Shown in pieces: positions 30,311 through 40,175 of a DNA stretch of 64,000 nucleotides (positions are counted from its first letter, which is position 1; each line of letters starts with the position of its first letter). The notes beneath the pieces were generated by a model that made no database searches, was not told where the DNA came from, and saw only the letters and a program-made list of their open reading frames with translations. The DNA is from Stentor coeruleus (taxonomy: Eukaryota; Ciliophora; Heterotrichea; Heterotrichida; Stentoridae), in NCBI GenBank assembly GCA_001970955.1, contig MPUH01000127.1, positions 1 to 64,000 on the forward strand. The letters are read 5' to 3'. The position numbers and the translations under genes are program-made.

Positions 30311-31780
30311 TTACTGCTTCCTAAACACAGGCTTTTCACTAAGTTCTGAGTACTTTTTGCTTAGTTTAGCATATATCCTTTTCCCAAATTGTGTCCTTTT
30401 CAGCTCTTTTACCCTAGATTTTATCTCTTTAAGCATTTTACTAAGCAATGCAGGTTCTGCTAAAGTTAAAGCTCGTTGAACAACATAATTCGCATATTGA
30501 TCATTTATCATTCTCAATAAATTCTCAGGCTGAGATATTTCTTGAATCATTATTTGCTGTATCGCGCTTGTATTTTGTTGTAAGCATTTTTCTATAACAT
30601 TTGATGAGAATTTTTGTACAGCTAAAACCTGCATACTTTGAATAAAAAGCATTGCTAGCCTACCATTTGCATCATATGAGTTCAAATCAATAACATATTG
30701 AACAACATAATTACCAAAAGCATCTTGAACTAATTGTACAGCGCATTCTATGATTTTATCAACTAAATTGTTTTTTTGCATGGGTGTTGCTGCATCTATA
30801 CATCTTTGAAGAACACAACACCCATGTCGATCAGTGGCAAGTTCATAAACATTTTTACATACAGTTTCATAAATAAACTCATTATGTGGATATCCTAAAG
30901 AATTTAAACACCTTTGTATAACATGATTTCCGTTCATATCTTTAATAAGTATAATTTCATGGTTTTTTAAACTTAAAACAACACTAGAAATATGCCTTGG
31001 GTATTTTACCACAACTTCAATAAGTTTTTGTATAGCCCTAGTACCATGAGAATCTAAAGCTATTTGAGGTATTTGATGTTTAACTAATGATATAATTGAT
31101 TCAATAATATTTTCATCCCCTTCTTCCATAAGTTTTTGTATAAAATAGTTTCCAAATGGGTCTATCATAATTTCAGGTATGTGTATATAAATTTGTTCAA
31201 ATATTGCTTGTAAGGTAAAAGGGTTTTTTTCTTCAAGTTTTTTTTGTAACAATCTGCATCCAATTTGATCTTTAGACATGTCGTATGCTTGGCTATAAAT
31301 GTGTTGGACTGTAAAAGAAGAATAAACTGGGAAAAAAGTTTCATCATATGCAGTTGGAGTAAAATCTTGTGTTGTTTTGATGTTGAGGTTTTTTGGGGAC
31401 TCTTCTTCTTTAATACAGTTATCGATGACGTTAGACACTAAAAAACTTGTTGAACGAGAACGACTTTGGCCTTCAGATACGTCTGAGTATTTTCTTGAAT
31501 TTTCTTCAATGATTGAACGCTCGATATATAAAGGGTCGGTTAGAGGAGGCGGGATGTTGAGTTTTTCTTTAAACTTCTCGTAGAACTCTTCATACATCTG
31601 GTCGTTCCGAATGTCTGAAAATGGGGAGATGTACTCCGAAGCGTAAGGGATGGCGAAGAGCATGTTTGAGTCAATGCTAGGAGGTGCAGATGTTGATCGA
31701 GATGGAAGCGACCCTCCAATAAATCCTTTTGTGTAAGGAGAGGACATCTTTATATACTCATATTTGGACTGGATATGCAT
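30311..31780 (-). CDS. PUM: Pumilio/PUF RNA-binding protein
   Basis: A 489-residue protein (478 from the second Met) with a Ser-rich N-terminus and a full eight-repeat PUF domain from about residue 150. The RNA-reading helices are visible in order: IGCRLLQ (R1), FGNYFIQ (R2), HGTRAIQ (R3), NGNHVIQ (R4), HGCCVLQ (R5), FGNYVVQ (R6), SSNVIEK (R7), YANYVVQ (R8). PUF proteins bind 3' UTR elements and repress translation or promote decay of mRNA. Residue pairs in R1-R8 match the classical Pumilio code. TAA stop. It faces away from the DHHC gene across 700 bases. Confidence 0.95.
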   Translation of the reverse strand: MHIQSKYEYIKMSSPYTKGFIGGSLPSRSTSAPPSIDSNMLFAIPYASEYISPFSDIRNDQMYEEFYEKFKEKLNIPPPLTDPLYIERSIIEENSRKYSDVSEGQSRSRSTSFLVSNVIDNCIKEEESPKNLNIKTTQDFTPTAYDETFFPVYSSFTVQHIYSQAYDMSKDQIGCRLLQKKLEEKNPFTLQAIFEQIYIHIPEIMIDPFGNYFIQKLMEEGDENIIESIISLVKHQIPQIALDSHGTRAIQKLIEVVVKYPRHISSVVLSLKNHEIILIKDMNGNHVIQRCLNSLGYPHNEFIYETVCKNVYELATDRHGCCVLQRCIDAATPMQKNNLVDKIIECAVQLVQDAFGNYVVQYVIDLNSYDANGRLAMLFIQSMQVLAVQKFSSNVIEKCLQQNTSAIQQIMIQEISQPENLLRMINDQYANYVVQRALTLAEPALLSKMLKEIKSRVKELKRTQFGKRIYAKLSKKYSELSEKPVFRKQ

Positions 31781-32502
31781 GGCAAGATATGCTTAAGACT
31801 TTGATTTTAATCAGTATTGAAGGGTTTGTGAGGTTTATAGAAGGGTTTTGTTTGCATGAAAGGATTTTTGTTGAATCGGTTGAGGAAAAAAAGTTTTTTT
31901 TTTTTGAAGGTTTGTTAGGGTAGAGTTTTTTGGGATAAGGGAAGATTAGAGATAATTGAGTTTAATAGGAGAATTGGAGATTGGTGTTAATAACGATGCT
32001 TATTATAAATGATGCGGAATATGGAGCTTGAGTTAGAAATTAAAGAGGTGAGAATAATTGTGATATGTTATGAAAAGAGTGAACTGCTGCAGATAGGAAT
32101 CGAATGTAGAAATAAAAAGTTAGAATCATGGTAGAGTTTTATAGATTAAGGGAAAATATGTTGAAATTATATTTTAGAGAGACGATTTTTTATATAGCAT
32201 CTTATGTAAAAATGTATAAACTAATAAAGTTTATATTATATATCTTGCAATTCTAAAATCATCACTTAATTTTCATAGTCCCTTATGCAAACACTTCAAT
32301 AATTAAACTACACACAACTAAAATCCCATATATAAATTTATTATAATAAACTTCAAATTTATTAAGATTAAAAAACAATAATAATATTTTCCCACCATCT
32401 AATCTAATTATAACTTAAACTTTATCATAACCATACTCTATCCTCAACAATCTATTCTATTTCTTCTCTAATACTAAATAACTTATTTCATTACTAATAA
32501 TA
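31781..32502. promoter_or_regulatory. Divergent spacer between Pumilio and ankyrin-DHHC genes
   Basis: G-rich/C-poor to about 32210, then C-rich/G-poor. A clear skew switch at the midpoint between two divergent genes. No coding or RNA feature is supported. Confidence 0.5.
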
Positions 32503-34050
32503 ATGGAAGACCCATATCAAATTTTATCTCGTTTTATCGCCCTTAGTGATTCCCAATCTTTCCTTTCTAGCCTGCAAACAATCCCAGAAAGCTGTTTAAA
32601 AGACCCCAAAAATAATAGTAAAATCTATATAGTTTTTTTTCTATCCCTTCAAATAGATCTTGAATTATCTTTATACAACACTTTTATATTCGAAATAATC
32701 AAAACAGTAACTATAAAATAGCTTCATAGAAAGTTCCCTCTAGACTTCCCCAACATGATTACCGAAGAAGTTCTCTGTTTAGCTATAGAAAAAAGCTCTC
32801 CGGTATTCTTCACATAGGAAGTTAACTATGAACTTTTATCCTACGCAAAAAGCATCGACAAGTCCAAAATATTTCTAAAAGCAGCTGAATATGGAAGATT
32901 ATGTCTTTTAATATATATTAAAAGAACAACAAATATAAACATTCGAATCAAAGATATAAACTTGAATTCACCTTTACATCTTTCTGCTGCAAATGGTTAT
33001 ATAGATACAACAATAGCATTATTACATTGGTATACTGAAAAATCACAGTCTAAAAAAGAGAAAATGATTCAAGTTAATGAAAAAAATAATCTGAATATGT
33101 CTCCTTTACATCTGTCAGCATTTGGGAAAAGTGAATTTATTTGTAAATATATAATATACATGGGTGGGGATAGGGAACTTCTAGATTCTCAAGGTATGCG
33201 GGCATATGATCTTGCTAAAAATAACTTCTCATATAAAAGTATTATAAAAATACTTAAACCAGGGTATTGCCCTAGGTTATTTCAACCTAAAGAACGATAT
33301 AGAGGAAATTCTTTAAAATTATATATCATAAACCTGACCTTCCTTATAATCAGAATTTTCTATATGACTTATGAATTTGCTTCAAGCATATATTTTGTGT
33401 ATTTAAGTGTGTCTTTAACTTTAAGTTTTTCAACACTTTTTTTTACTATTGTTATGACAGCTAAAGACCCTGGATATGCCATAGCTGAACGGGCTCATAC
33501 TGAAGATTTGTATAGAAAATATAGTTCTGATGTTTGTGTTAAATGCAATACAATTCAAAACAAACGAAATTCATTAATAAAGCATTGCTGGGATTGCGGT
33601 AAATGTATTGATCGTTACGACCACCACTGTCCATGGGTTAACAACTGTATTGGTAAAAACAATTCTACTTGGTTTCTAATATACCTTCTCGTTACATTAA
33701 CTGAATTAAGTTTTCATAGTATTATTCTCATACTCGCTTATTTTAATATACTTACAAGCAAGAAATCTATAAACTTTCCTGAAATCGGTGAGCATACTTC
33801 TGACCATACAGAATATTTATTATTATCTATTATATTACTTTGTATATGGGTTTTTGTTTTAAGGGTTCTGATAGGTCAAATAATAAATTTAGTAACTGGT
33901 AAAACATCTTTTGAAATGAAACTTACTGAATCCATTGATTCTAGTAGTACATCTTTAGATATACTTGAAGAAAAAAAAGATAGCGGGTCACTTAGTATTT
34001 CAACAAAATCAGCATGTTCATGCACTTCAAGTGTTGAGTTGTATCAATAA
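32503..34050 (+). CDS. ZDHHC: Ankyrin-repeat DHHC palmitoyltransferase
   Basis: A 505-residue protein-S-acyltransferase of the HIP14 (ZDHHC17/Akr1) layout. Two 15-nt introns (32707-32721 and 32803-32817) link the N-terminal part to the rest. Ankyrin repeats cover about residues 140-240 (NSPLHLSAANGYIDTTIALL, MSPLHLSAFGKSEFICKYI). Membrane segments flank the zinc-binding catalytic module, CVKCNTIQNKRN...HCWDCGKCIDRYDHHCPWVNNC, with the DHHC motif intact, followed by IGKNNSTWF. It transfers palmitate to cysteines of membrane-associated proteins, usually at the Golgi. The C-terminus is Ser-rich. TAA stop. Confidence 0.93.
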
Positions 34051-34197
34051 TATAGCATATATACATAAATATGCATATAATATAATAATTTTCTATCTTT
34101 ATTAATGCATAACTAATAACTACTTTCAAGTAATTTTTATTTAAAACTTAAGCTCCTAAAGTTTTTTCCTCAGAACCTCCAAAACATGCTTATAACC

Positions 34198-34340
34198 TTA
34201 TGTTATAAACAATGGGTGGAGTAAGTCAAAAGTCTAAAATTTGTATTGAAGTTGATTGCCCAGTAGTCNTTATGTTATAAACAATGGGTGGAGTAAGTCA
34301 AAAGTCTAAAATTTGTATTGAAGTTGATTGCCCAGTAGTC
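34198..34340. repeat. Duplicated 71-bp segment around N at 34269
   Basis: Identical copies 34198-34268 and 34270-34340 flank an N. The left copy carries a false start (ATG 34212) of the arrestin-fold gene; the true start is 34284. Confidence 0.87.
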
Positions 34341-35267
34341 CTTGCAGGCGAAGAACTTAAAGGTAATGTGCATTTATTTATCGCTAGTATCGCAGACAAC
34401 TTAGTTTTAACTTTAGAACTCTTTGGAGGTGAAAAGGTGACGTACCTAATGGGGGGTGAAGCTGACTGGTACAATAACCGGGTGGACTATCCACAATCAG
34501 GAGGGGTTCTGTGTAGAAAAAAAAGTCTTAGCTGCGGGTTTTATTCATTTCCTTTCGCTTTCAGGACATCAAAAAAACTCCCAGGTAGTATGAAAACTTA
34601 TGACAGCTATCATAAAGCTTCAATATCATATATACTATCAGCTGAAGCTTCAGCTAATTCTTTGAAAACTTTAACAACTACAACTCCTGTTGTTATAAGG
34701 CAATATATAAAACATAAACAAATATTAGAGACAAGTCCTAAACTTGATCAATTAAAACATTTTAACTTTGTTTCTAATAAAAAGACTAGTTTCAAAGTTG
34801 ATGTTTCGAAAAAATCTTTTCGGCCAAACGAGAATGTTTATATGCAGGTAACTTTTGATAATTGTGATTGTGAAGTTAATTTAAAAGCTATTGAAGTTGG
34901 ATTACATAGGAATATACATTTTGAGTTTTGTAGTGGGAGAAAAAGTGATAGGGATCAAGTTGTTATGAGTTATATACATACAATTAGAGTACCTAATGAT
35001 TCACCTTTGCTTATGAATTGCAAAAGTGTTGGGTTTAGTTTTTTACTTGATTTTAAAGATAAACACATTGAAGGCTGTGGGACTTCTTTTGGTAAAATTA
35101 TTGAGTCAAAGTATTTTTTTGAGGTTACTGCGAAGTTTGGGAATTATGCAGCGCCAGTGAGGATTTTCGTTCCGGTGATTATTGAGCCTGAAGAAGTGAT
35201 ACCGAAAGTGTGTGAGATGTTTGATGGACAAATTGAAATGCCTGTATCTACTATAGAAATGGATTAA
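34284..35267 (+). CDS. Arrestin-fold (alpha-arrestin/VPS26-like) protein
   Basis: A 327-residue protein that fits the two-lobed arrestin fold. The N-lobe begins with the basic SKICIEVDCPVVLAGEELKGNVHLF strand pattern (about residues 8-32) and contains FYSFPFAFRTSKKLPGS, the arrestin-type strand before the polar core. The C-lobe (about 170-310) has SFRPNENVYMQVTFDNCDCEV. Alpha-arrestins are trafficking adaptors that bring ubiquitin ligases to membrane proteins, but PY motifs for Nedd4-type ligases are not seen, so its exact partner is unknown. TAA stop, no introns. Its start lies just past an assembly duplication. Confidence 0.8.
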   Translation: MGGVSQKSKICIEVDCPVVLAGEELKGNVHLFIASIADNLVLTLELFGGEKVTYLMGGEADWYNNRVDYPQSGGVLCRKKSLSCGFYSFPFAFRTSKKLPGSMKTYDSYHKASISYILSAEASANSLKTLTTTTPVVIRQYIKHKQILETSPKLDQLKHFNFVSNKKTSFKVDVSKKSFRPNENVYMQVTFDNCDCEVNLKAIEVGLHRNIHFEFCSGRKSDRDQVVMSYIHTIRVPNDSPLLMNCKSVGFSFLLDFKDKHIEGCGTSFGKIIESKYFFEVTAKFGNYAAPVRIFVPVIIEPEEVIPKVCEMFDGQIEMPVSTIEMD

Positions 35268-36062
35268 GATATATATAAATTAAAATTACTTGTGTTTTTA
35301 TAGGAGATAAAAATTAATAGAATTGATAGGAAATGGAGAATTTTAGTTTTTTTTAGAGGATTTGTGAGTTTTTATTTAGGCTTTAGAGGATTTTTTTTAG
35401 TTATGATTTGAAGATTTTATTTCTGGGATAAGATATTTGGAAATAAAAGGAAATGAAATTTGATGATAGAGGGTGGGGTATGAGTATTGCTGATTAGGAT
35501 TAAAGGGATTTTTTGGTTTATTAATAATAGAGTATTTCAAGAAAGATTAATTATAACTATCAAATTCTAAATAAATACGAGCCAACTTTTAACTAATAAA
35601 ATTTCTTTAGCCATATTAAATAAGCTTAGCACATATATTATAACTAACTCAGATCACTTTGAAAAAATTAAAATCATACCCACAACTGATTAAATATATT
35701 TTCAAGCATATTTTCTACACACATCATAACCTAATCTAAAGTCTACATCCAAAAATTAATCATAGCATTTCTTCAATACCCTTATAATAATTCCTATACA
35801 CATCTCTATAACAATTTTTTTATTTTCACCCCTAAATCATCAAATTCATATGAAAAAAATTCTTAATATCAAAGCAAAAAAATCCCAAAAAAATTTCACG
35901 CCAACCTAAAATCATCCTTAGCAATTTCCCCATCAAATTAAAAACCCCTAACACCTACTTATCAAAATTCCACTAGCATTCCAATCTAAACTATTATCAA
36001 CATATTTTCCATATCCCATTCCAATCACTACAATAAAATCCCTATTTTCCTATTAACTAAAA
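35268..36062. other. Intergenic, no gene seen
   Basis: Spacer of 795 bases between two plus-strand genes. G-rich and C-poor until about 35530, then C-rich and G-poor. No feature beyond the skew. Confidence 0.55.
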
Positions 36063-37187
36063 ATGGGAGCTCTATTTTCTCATCCAGAAATCGAATCTGA
36101 ACAAAGATTCGTCATTGAGGAAAAAGGTAAGAAATTCGATACCCGTGAAGCAATTCACGAAGGTTCCGAACACCTTCTCGAGCACTGTCACAAAGTTACT
36201 GAAATAATTCTCTCTCAAAATTCATATGGAGTTGAAGCTTGTAAAGCTATAGCTGAAAGCACAGCCAAGTGTGAAAACTTAAGAGTCGCGAACTTTAGCG
36301 ATATCTTTACAGGACGTTTACGTGAAGAAGTAACCCAATCAATGAGTGCTTTAAGTGAAGCTCTTCTAAGATGTCAAAAACTTGAAGCTGTGTATCTAAG
36401 CGATAATGCATTTGGACCTGATGGTGTACGGTCATTTAGTAACTTATTAGAAAATGCTCCGAATCTTATTGAATTAGATGTCACCAATAATGGCCTTGGT
36501 CCTGAAGGTGCAAGATTGATTGCCCATGCTTTAAATCAAAATCCAAACATTAAATTACAAGTATTTTCTGCAGGTAGAGACAGGCTAGAAAACCCAGGGA
36601 TTATAGAACTTGCCCAAGTGTTTGGTAAAATGCAAACCTTAAGAAAAATTTCAGTTCCCCAAAATGGCATTAGAAAAGAAGGTATGGTCGCATTGTTTAG
36701 AAGTTTGCTTAACAACCCAGAGCTACAAATAATTGAAGTTAATGACAATTATCTTAATGAACCAGAAGCATATGAAGCTTTAAGTGCTTGTATTGAAAAC
36801 TCCAAGTATTTAGCTGTGGTTAATATTGGAGATAGTATGATTGGAGATCATGGTGCTCTTAGAGTACTTAATGCACTTAAGACAACTAGTCCTCATCTTC
36901 TTCAATTATTTTTACAGTTTAGTGAATTATCTAATCCTAAGATTCTTGAAGAATTAACTGAGTTGGTACTTATTAGGAAAAATTTAGAAAAGGTTATGAT
37001 TCAGGGAAATGAATTTAAGAAAGCTACTCAGAAGAAAGTTAAGGAAATTATTGCTAAGTCTGAGAGTCAGGCTGAAATTGTTTTTGTGGAGTCTGATGAG
37101 GAAGAGGAAGAAGAAGAAGATGATGATGATGTTGAAGAAGAAGCTTTGGTTAAAGGAGTTCAAGATATGTCGATTAAGGATGCATAG
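36063..37187 (+). CDS. RANGAP1: Ran GTPase-activating protein
   Basis: A 374-residue RanGAP that stimulates Ran GTP hydrolysis outside the nucleus and so drives nuclear transport direction. Leucine-rich repeats cover residues 35-320. The catalytic arginine lies in NFSDIFTGRLREEV (Arg near residue 85), matching the yeast FTGR motif. Further RanGAP-type repeats include LEAVYLSDNAFGPDGV and LIELDVTNNGLGPEGA. The acidic tail (DEEEEEEEDDDDVEEE, about 345-362) matches yeast-type Rna1 and is followed by a short basic/hydrophobic end. No SUMO-type C-terminal domain of animal RanGAP1 is present. TAG stop, no introns. Confidence 0.95.
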   Translation: MGALFSHPEIESEQRFVIEEKGKKFDTREAIHEGSEHLLEHCHKVTEIILSQNSYGVEACKAIAESTAKCENLRVANFSDIFTGRLREEVTQSMSALSEALLRCQKLEAVYLSDNAFGPDGVRSFSNLLENAPNLIELDVTNNGLGPEGARLIAHALNQNPNIKLQVFSAGRDRLENPGIIELAQVFGKMQTLRKISVPQNGIRKEGMVALFRSLLNNPELQIIEVNDNYLNEPEAYEALSACIENSKYLAVVNIGDSMIGDHGALRVLNALKTTSPHLLQLFLQFSELSNPKILEELTELVLIRKNLEKVMIQGNEFKKATQKKVKEIIAKSESQAEIVFVESDEEEEEEEDDDDVEEEALVKGVQDMSIKDA

Positions 37188-37468
37188 ATAAGGTTATAGT
37201 TAGGTAAGATTATTTCGTTGGAGTCTTTGAGAATTTGTCATGATTTTTTTTGATTTGTTGTAAGATTTTGATGTGATTTTTTTGTTGTAAGATTTGTGAT
37301 GATTGTGTTTAAAGTTTTTAGATAGTATTTTAAGTAATATGATAATATTATATTTTATGATTATATAGTTGTTATTAAATACACTTATTGAATATTTTCC
37401 GCAAAAGCCAAAAAATAATTTTATATAAAAAACATACAAACCACTACTAATCATAAATATACAATACA

Positions 37469-38317
37469 TTAATCTGACTTAAATATCTTAACCAAAGCTT
37501 CAAAAGCAAGAAAAGCATCTCTACTCGTTCTTATACTAAATTCTCCATCATGACTACCAGCATCGCAATTAGCTAATACACATGGTATCCTAGGTTTTAA
37601 AATATCATAAATCTCACGAGCAGTTGCATATCCATTAGTTCCTCTTTCCTTATACATAATAACAGCAGCATGTTTATCCGCAATAATTTCATTAACAAAT
37701 GCTTTTTCCTGACCTTCATTCCCAGTAAAAGTCTTAATATCCAAACAAGCTATTCTAAAAAGTTTATCTTCAATAAGCAAGTCTATAGGTGTTGATTTAG
37801 CTATTTCTACAGAACACATCGATACTTTAGTTTGTGAGTCCACAGGGTAATTAGCGCTTTCATTTTTAACAAAAAGTTCAACTAAATACTGTTTTCCAAC
37901 ACGTGGCCCACCAATAACACAGATTTTCAATGGTCTATGAGGAGATATCAGTCTCATAAGTGGCTCGCTTGGGTTGACTTCTGCAATTTGCAAAATTGCA
38001 GTAAAGTAATCATTAAGTTGCTGTATACGCTTAGTGATAAACGATTGAGAACGACTGCCAATCCACTTTTTTTTAGGAAAAGCAGGCAATTCTAATTCAG
38101 GAAAGAGTTCTTTGAGTTCTAAATGTAAGCATAACAACTCAGAGTATCTGGTTGAAAACTTAAACACAGGTGATGGGTTTATATGTAAGCTTAAAGGATG
38201 CATAAACCTAGTCTTTCCTTCAACGTTAACATAAAGTTTTACATAGCCACCTTGTTGTTCAGGTAAGATTTTATATGAAATCACTGTAATAGAAAGCAGC
38301 CTCAAAGAACTTTCCAT
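37469..38317 (-). CDS. PX domain fused to small-GTPase-like domain
   Basis: A 282-residue protein. The first 130 residues look like a phosphoinositide-binding PX domain: RYSELLCLHLELKELFPE, LPAFPKKKWIG (the PX Pro-rich turn) and RIQQLNDYFTAIL helix. Residues 131-282 have a small-GTPase-like fold start, LKICVIGGPRVGKQYLVELF, with a P-loop whose Ser/Thr is replaced by Gln, a switch-like STPIDLLIEDKLFRIACLD and the AAVIMY strand. The canonical NKxD is replaced by LANCD. So nucleotide binding may be weak or lost. Probably an endomembrane targeting protein. TAA stop. The family is not named with certainty. Confidence 0.72.
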   Translation of the reverse strand: MESSLRLLSITVISYKILPEQQGGYVKLYVNVEGKTRFMHPLSLHINPSPVFKFSTRYSELLCLHLELKELFPELELPAFPKKKWIGSRSQSFITKRIQQLNDYFTAILQIAEVNPSEPLMRLISPHRPLKICVIGGPRVGKQYLVELFVKNESANYPVDSQTKVSMCSVEIAKSTPIDLLIEDKLFRIACLDIKTFTGNEGQEKAFVNEIIADKHAAVIMYKERGTNGYATAREIYDILKPRIPCVLANCDAGSHDGEFSIRTSRDAFLAFEALVKIFKSD

Positions 38318-38443
38318 TTACAACCTAATATTTTAGTAAGATAAATCAGTGAATCTAGTAAATTAACCCTTTCTACATAAGTTTTGATTTTTAAAATAGT
38401 GTTTAAACATATTATTCTTTAACCCCCACACAAACTCTCTCTT

Positions 38444-38748
38444 TTATTTATTATTCTCTTTAGCTTTGTAATCATAACTAGGTTTCCAAGTCGATCTTAT
38501 AGACAAATACTTATACTCTTTAGCTATTATAGTTAAAACATCAGCATTTTTTTTGTCCCTTAGCTTATAATACTTTCTATATTCTTTTGTCCCTATAATA
38601 ATCCATTTTAAAATTTAAGTTCTCCACTATGCTGAAATTTTTTTAATTCTAAACAACTAAACCTTAATTTCTTCAGCTGGAAAATCATAAAACTCTGCAT
38701 AATCTCATCATCTTCATTCGTATTTAAAAAAAAACCCTTATCAGCCAT
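38444..38748 (-). CDS. Small unknown gene with a one-base frame break
   Basis: Two minus-strand frames with strong coding look touch near 38610: MADKGFFLNTNEDDEIMQSF...KKFQHSGELK, and ILKWIIIGTKEYRKYYKLRD...KPSYDYKAKENNK. Joined by one missing base in the AAATTTTAAAA run they give a protein of about 101 residues. The bases between do not form a 15-nt intron. Likely a homopolymer deletion in the assembly or allele rather than true decay, because both halves look under selection. Unknown function. TAA stop. It is divergent from the PIH1 gene across 53 bases. Confidence 0.55.
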
Positions 38749-38801
38749 ATATTTTCAATAACCCTCTACCTAAAATATACAATAATTCAAAATAAAATAT
38801 A

Positions 38802-39830
38802 ATGGAAGATCTTCTCAAACAAATCAAACAATCCCCTGAATACGCAGCAATTGCATCCAAACTTTCAGACTCACAAATCAAAGACTTCCTTCAGCAATAC
38901 AGCAAATCAACAGAAGGTCAAATGGACAGTGAAGGTGGTGTAATGATAACCCCAAACAAAGGATATGTAGTAAAAACTTTTGATACAAACACCAAAGAAA
39001 AAGTCTTCATCAATGTTTGTGGACATGAGATTATAGACTTACCTGAAGAAAAAGATATGCCTGAAATCGAAGACCATCTTGCTTTAAGAGTTCCATTATC
39101 ATTAGGAAATCCGCGGCCTGATCATGATAAAGGTAACAATTACATAGCTGGGAAAATATGCACAATATACGATGTTGTGGTAAACCCTACAATTCTAGAC
39201 AAATCATCTGAAGATAGCACAACACGACAATTGCTTATTGAACTAATAGTTACACATGTAGGTCAAAAGTTTAAACAACAACTTTCACTGAGTATTTTAT
39301 ATATAGAATATAGATTACCGAAGCTAAAGTATAAAGGAACACTCCAACAACAGAGAGTTAGAGGGAAAAAAGATCCAAAAATCCAAGTTATTGATAAAGA
39401 AGTATTTCAAACACCTGTTGAAAGTACTAGGATACCAGTATGGAAATTGTTTATTGATGGTGAGGATATGGATATAGAAAATGTTAAGACTTGCAAAGAG
39501 TTTTGTTTGGTAGTTGAATTAGAATTACTTATAAGTGGAAAAGGGATATCATTAAAAGCTTGTAAAGAAAGGGTGGAAATAAATGTTGGAAAAATTTACT
39601 TTTTAGGACTTTGGATGCCGTTTATGATTGATGTACAGAGCTTGGTTGCGAGCTTTGATTGTAAAGACAGAAAATTGGTTGTTAAGGGGAAGAAAGTTAT
39701 TGAAGAAGTTCAAGAAGAAAAAAGTACAATTAAACTCAAGCCTGTGAACTTGTCGGAAAATGATTTACTTTTTGATGTTATTTGAGTAGATTTAAGATTA
39801 AAGATTATGGGGATTTTTTTTAGTAGATAA
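38802..39830 (+). CDS. PIH1-domain protein (dynein/R2TP assembly factor)
   Basis: A 342-residue protein (327 if TGA at 39783 were a stop; under UGA=Trp it runs to TAA at 39828). PIH1 proteins act with Hsp90 and the R2TP complex in assembling axonemal dyneins or snoRNPs. The PIH1 core is visible at about residues 45-200: KVFINVCGHEIIDLPEEK, VPLSLGNPRPDHDKGN and the YDVVVNPTIL stretch, which is the family signature. The C-terminal part (about 225-310) resembles the CS-like domain (ELELLISGKGISLKACKERV). PIH1D1 (R2TP) and the ciliary PIH1D2/D3/Kintoun types cannot be told apart by eye. Confidence 0.88.
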
Positions 39831-40175
39831 GATTGCATTACTTAAATTTTTATCTGATTTTTTCACAGCAATGCTATAACAAGTCTTAATTTATATTTTC
39901 GCAAATCATATAAGAAAACAAATTTAAGGTATTTTTTATATATAAAAATATAAATAACCATTAGTTGCCACTTATGGTATAGATAAAATTCAACACTATT
40001 TAGAATTGTAAAAAAAATACTTAGAAGTTATTGAATTTTTACAGAAAAATCTCATAATCATAACCAAAAAAATCATCTCCAATCAATCCTAATCCCATCA
40101 TTCCAAAGCACATTTCTCGAGCCCTTCACACCATAATTCAAAAAAATAAAATTATCAGCTTAATCTTTTACTATA
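39831..40175. other. Intergenic, convergent
   Basis: Spacer of 345 bases between PIH1 (plus) and the PHD gene end (minus). G-rich then C-rich, as in other convergent spacers. No feature seen. Confidence 0.5.

Noticed and set aside
37200-37469. Minus-strand frame after RanGAP
   Set aside because: Lies in the convergent spacer, Asn/Ile/Lys-rich with no domain, and is what AT-rich noncoding sequence gives by chance.
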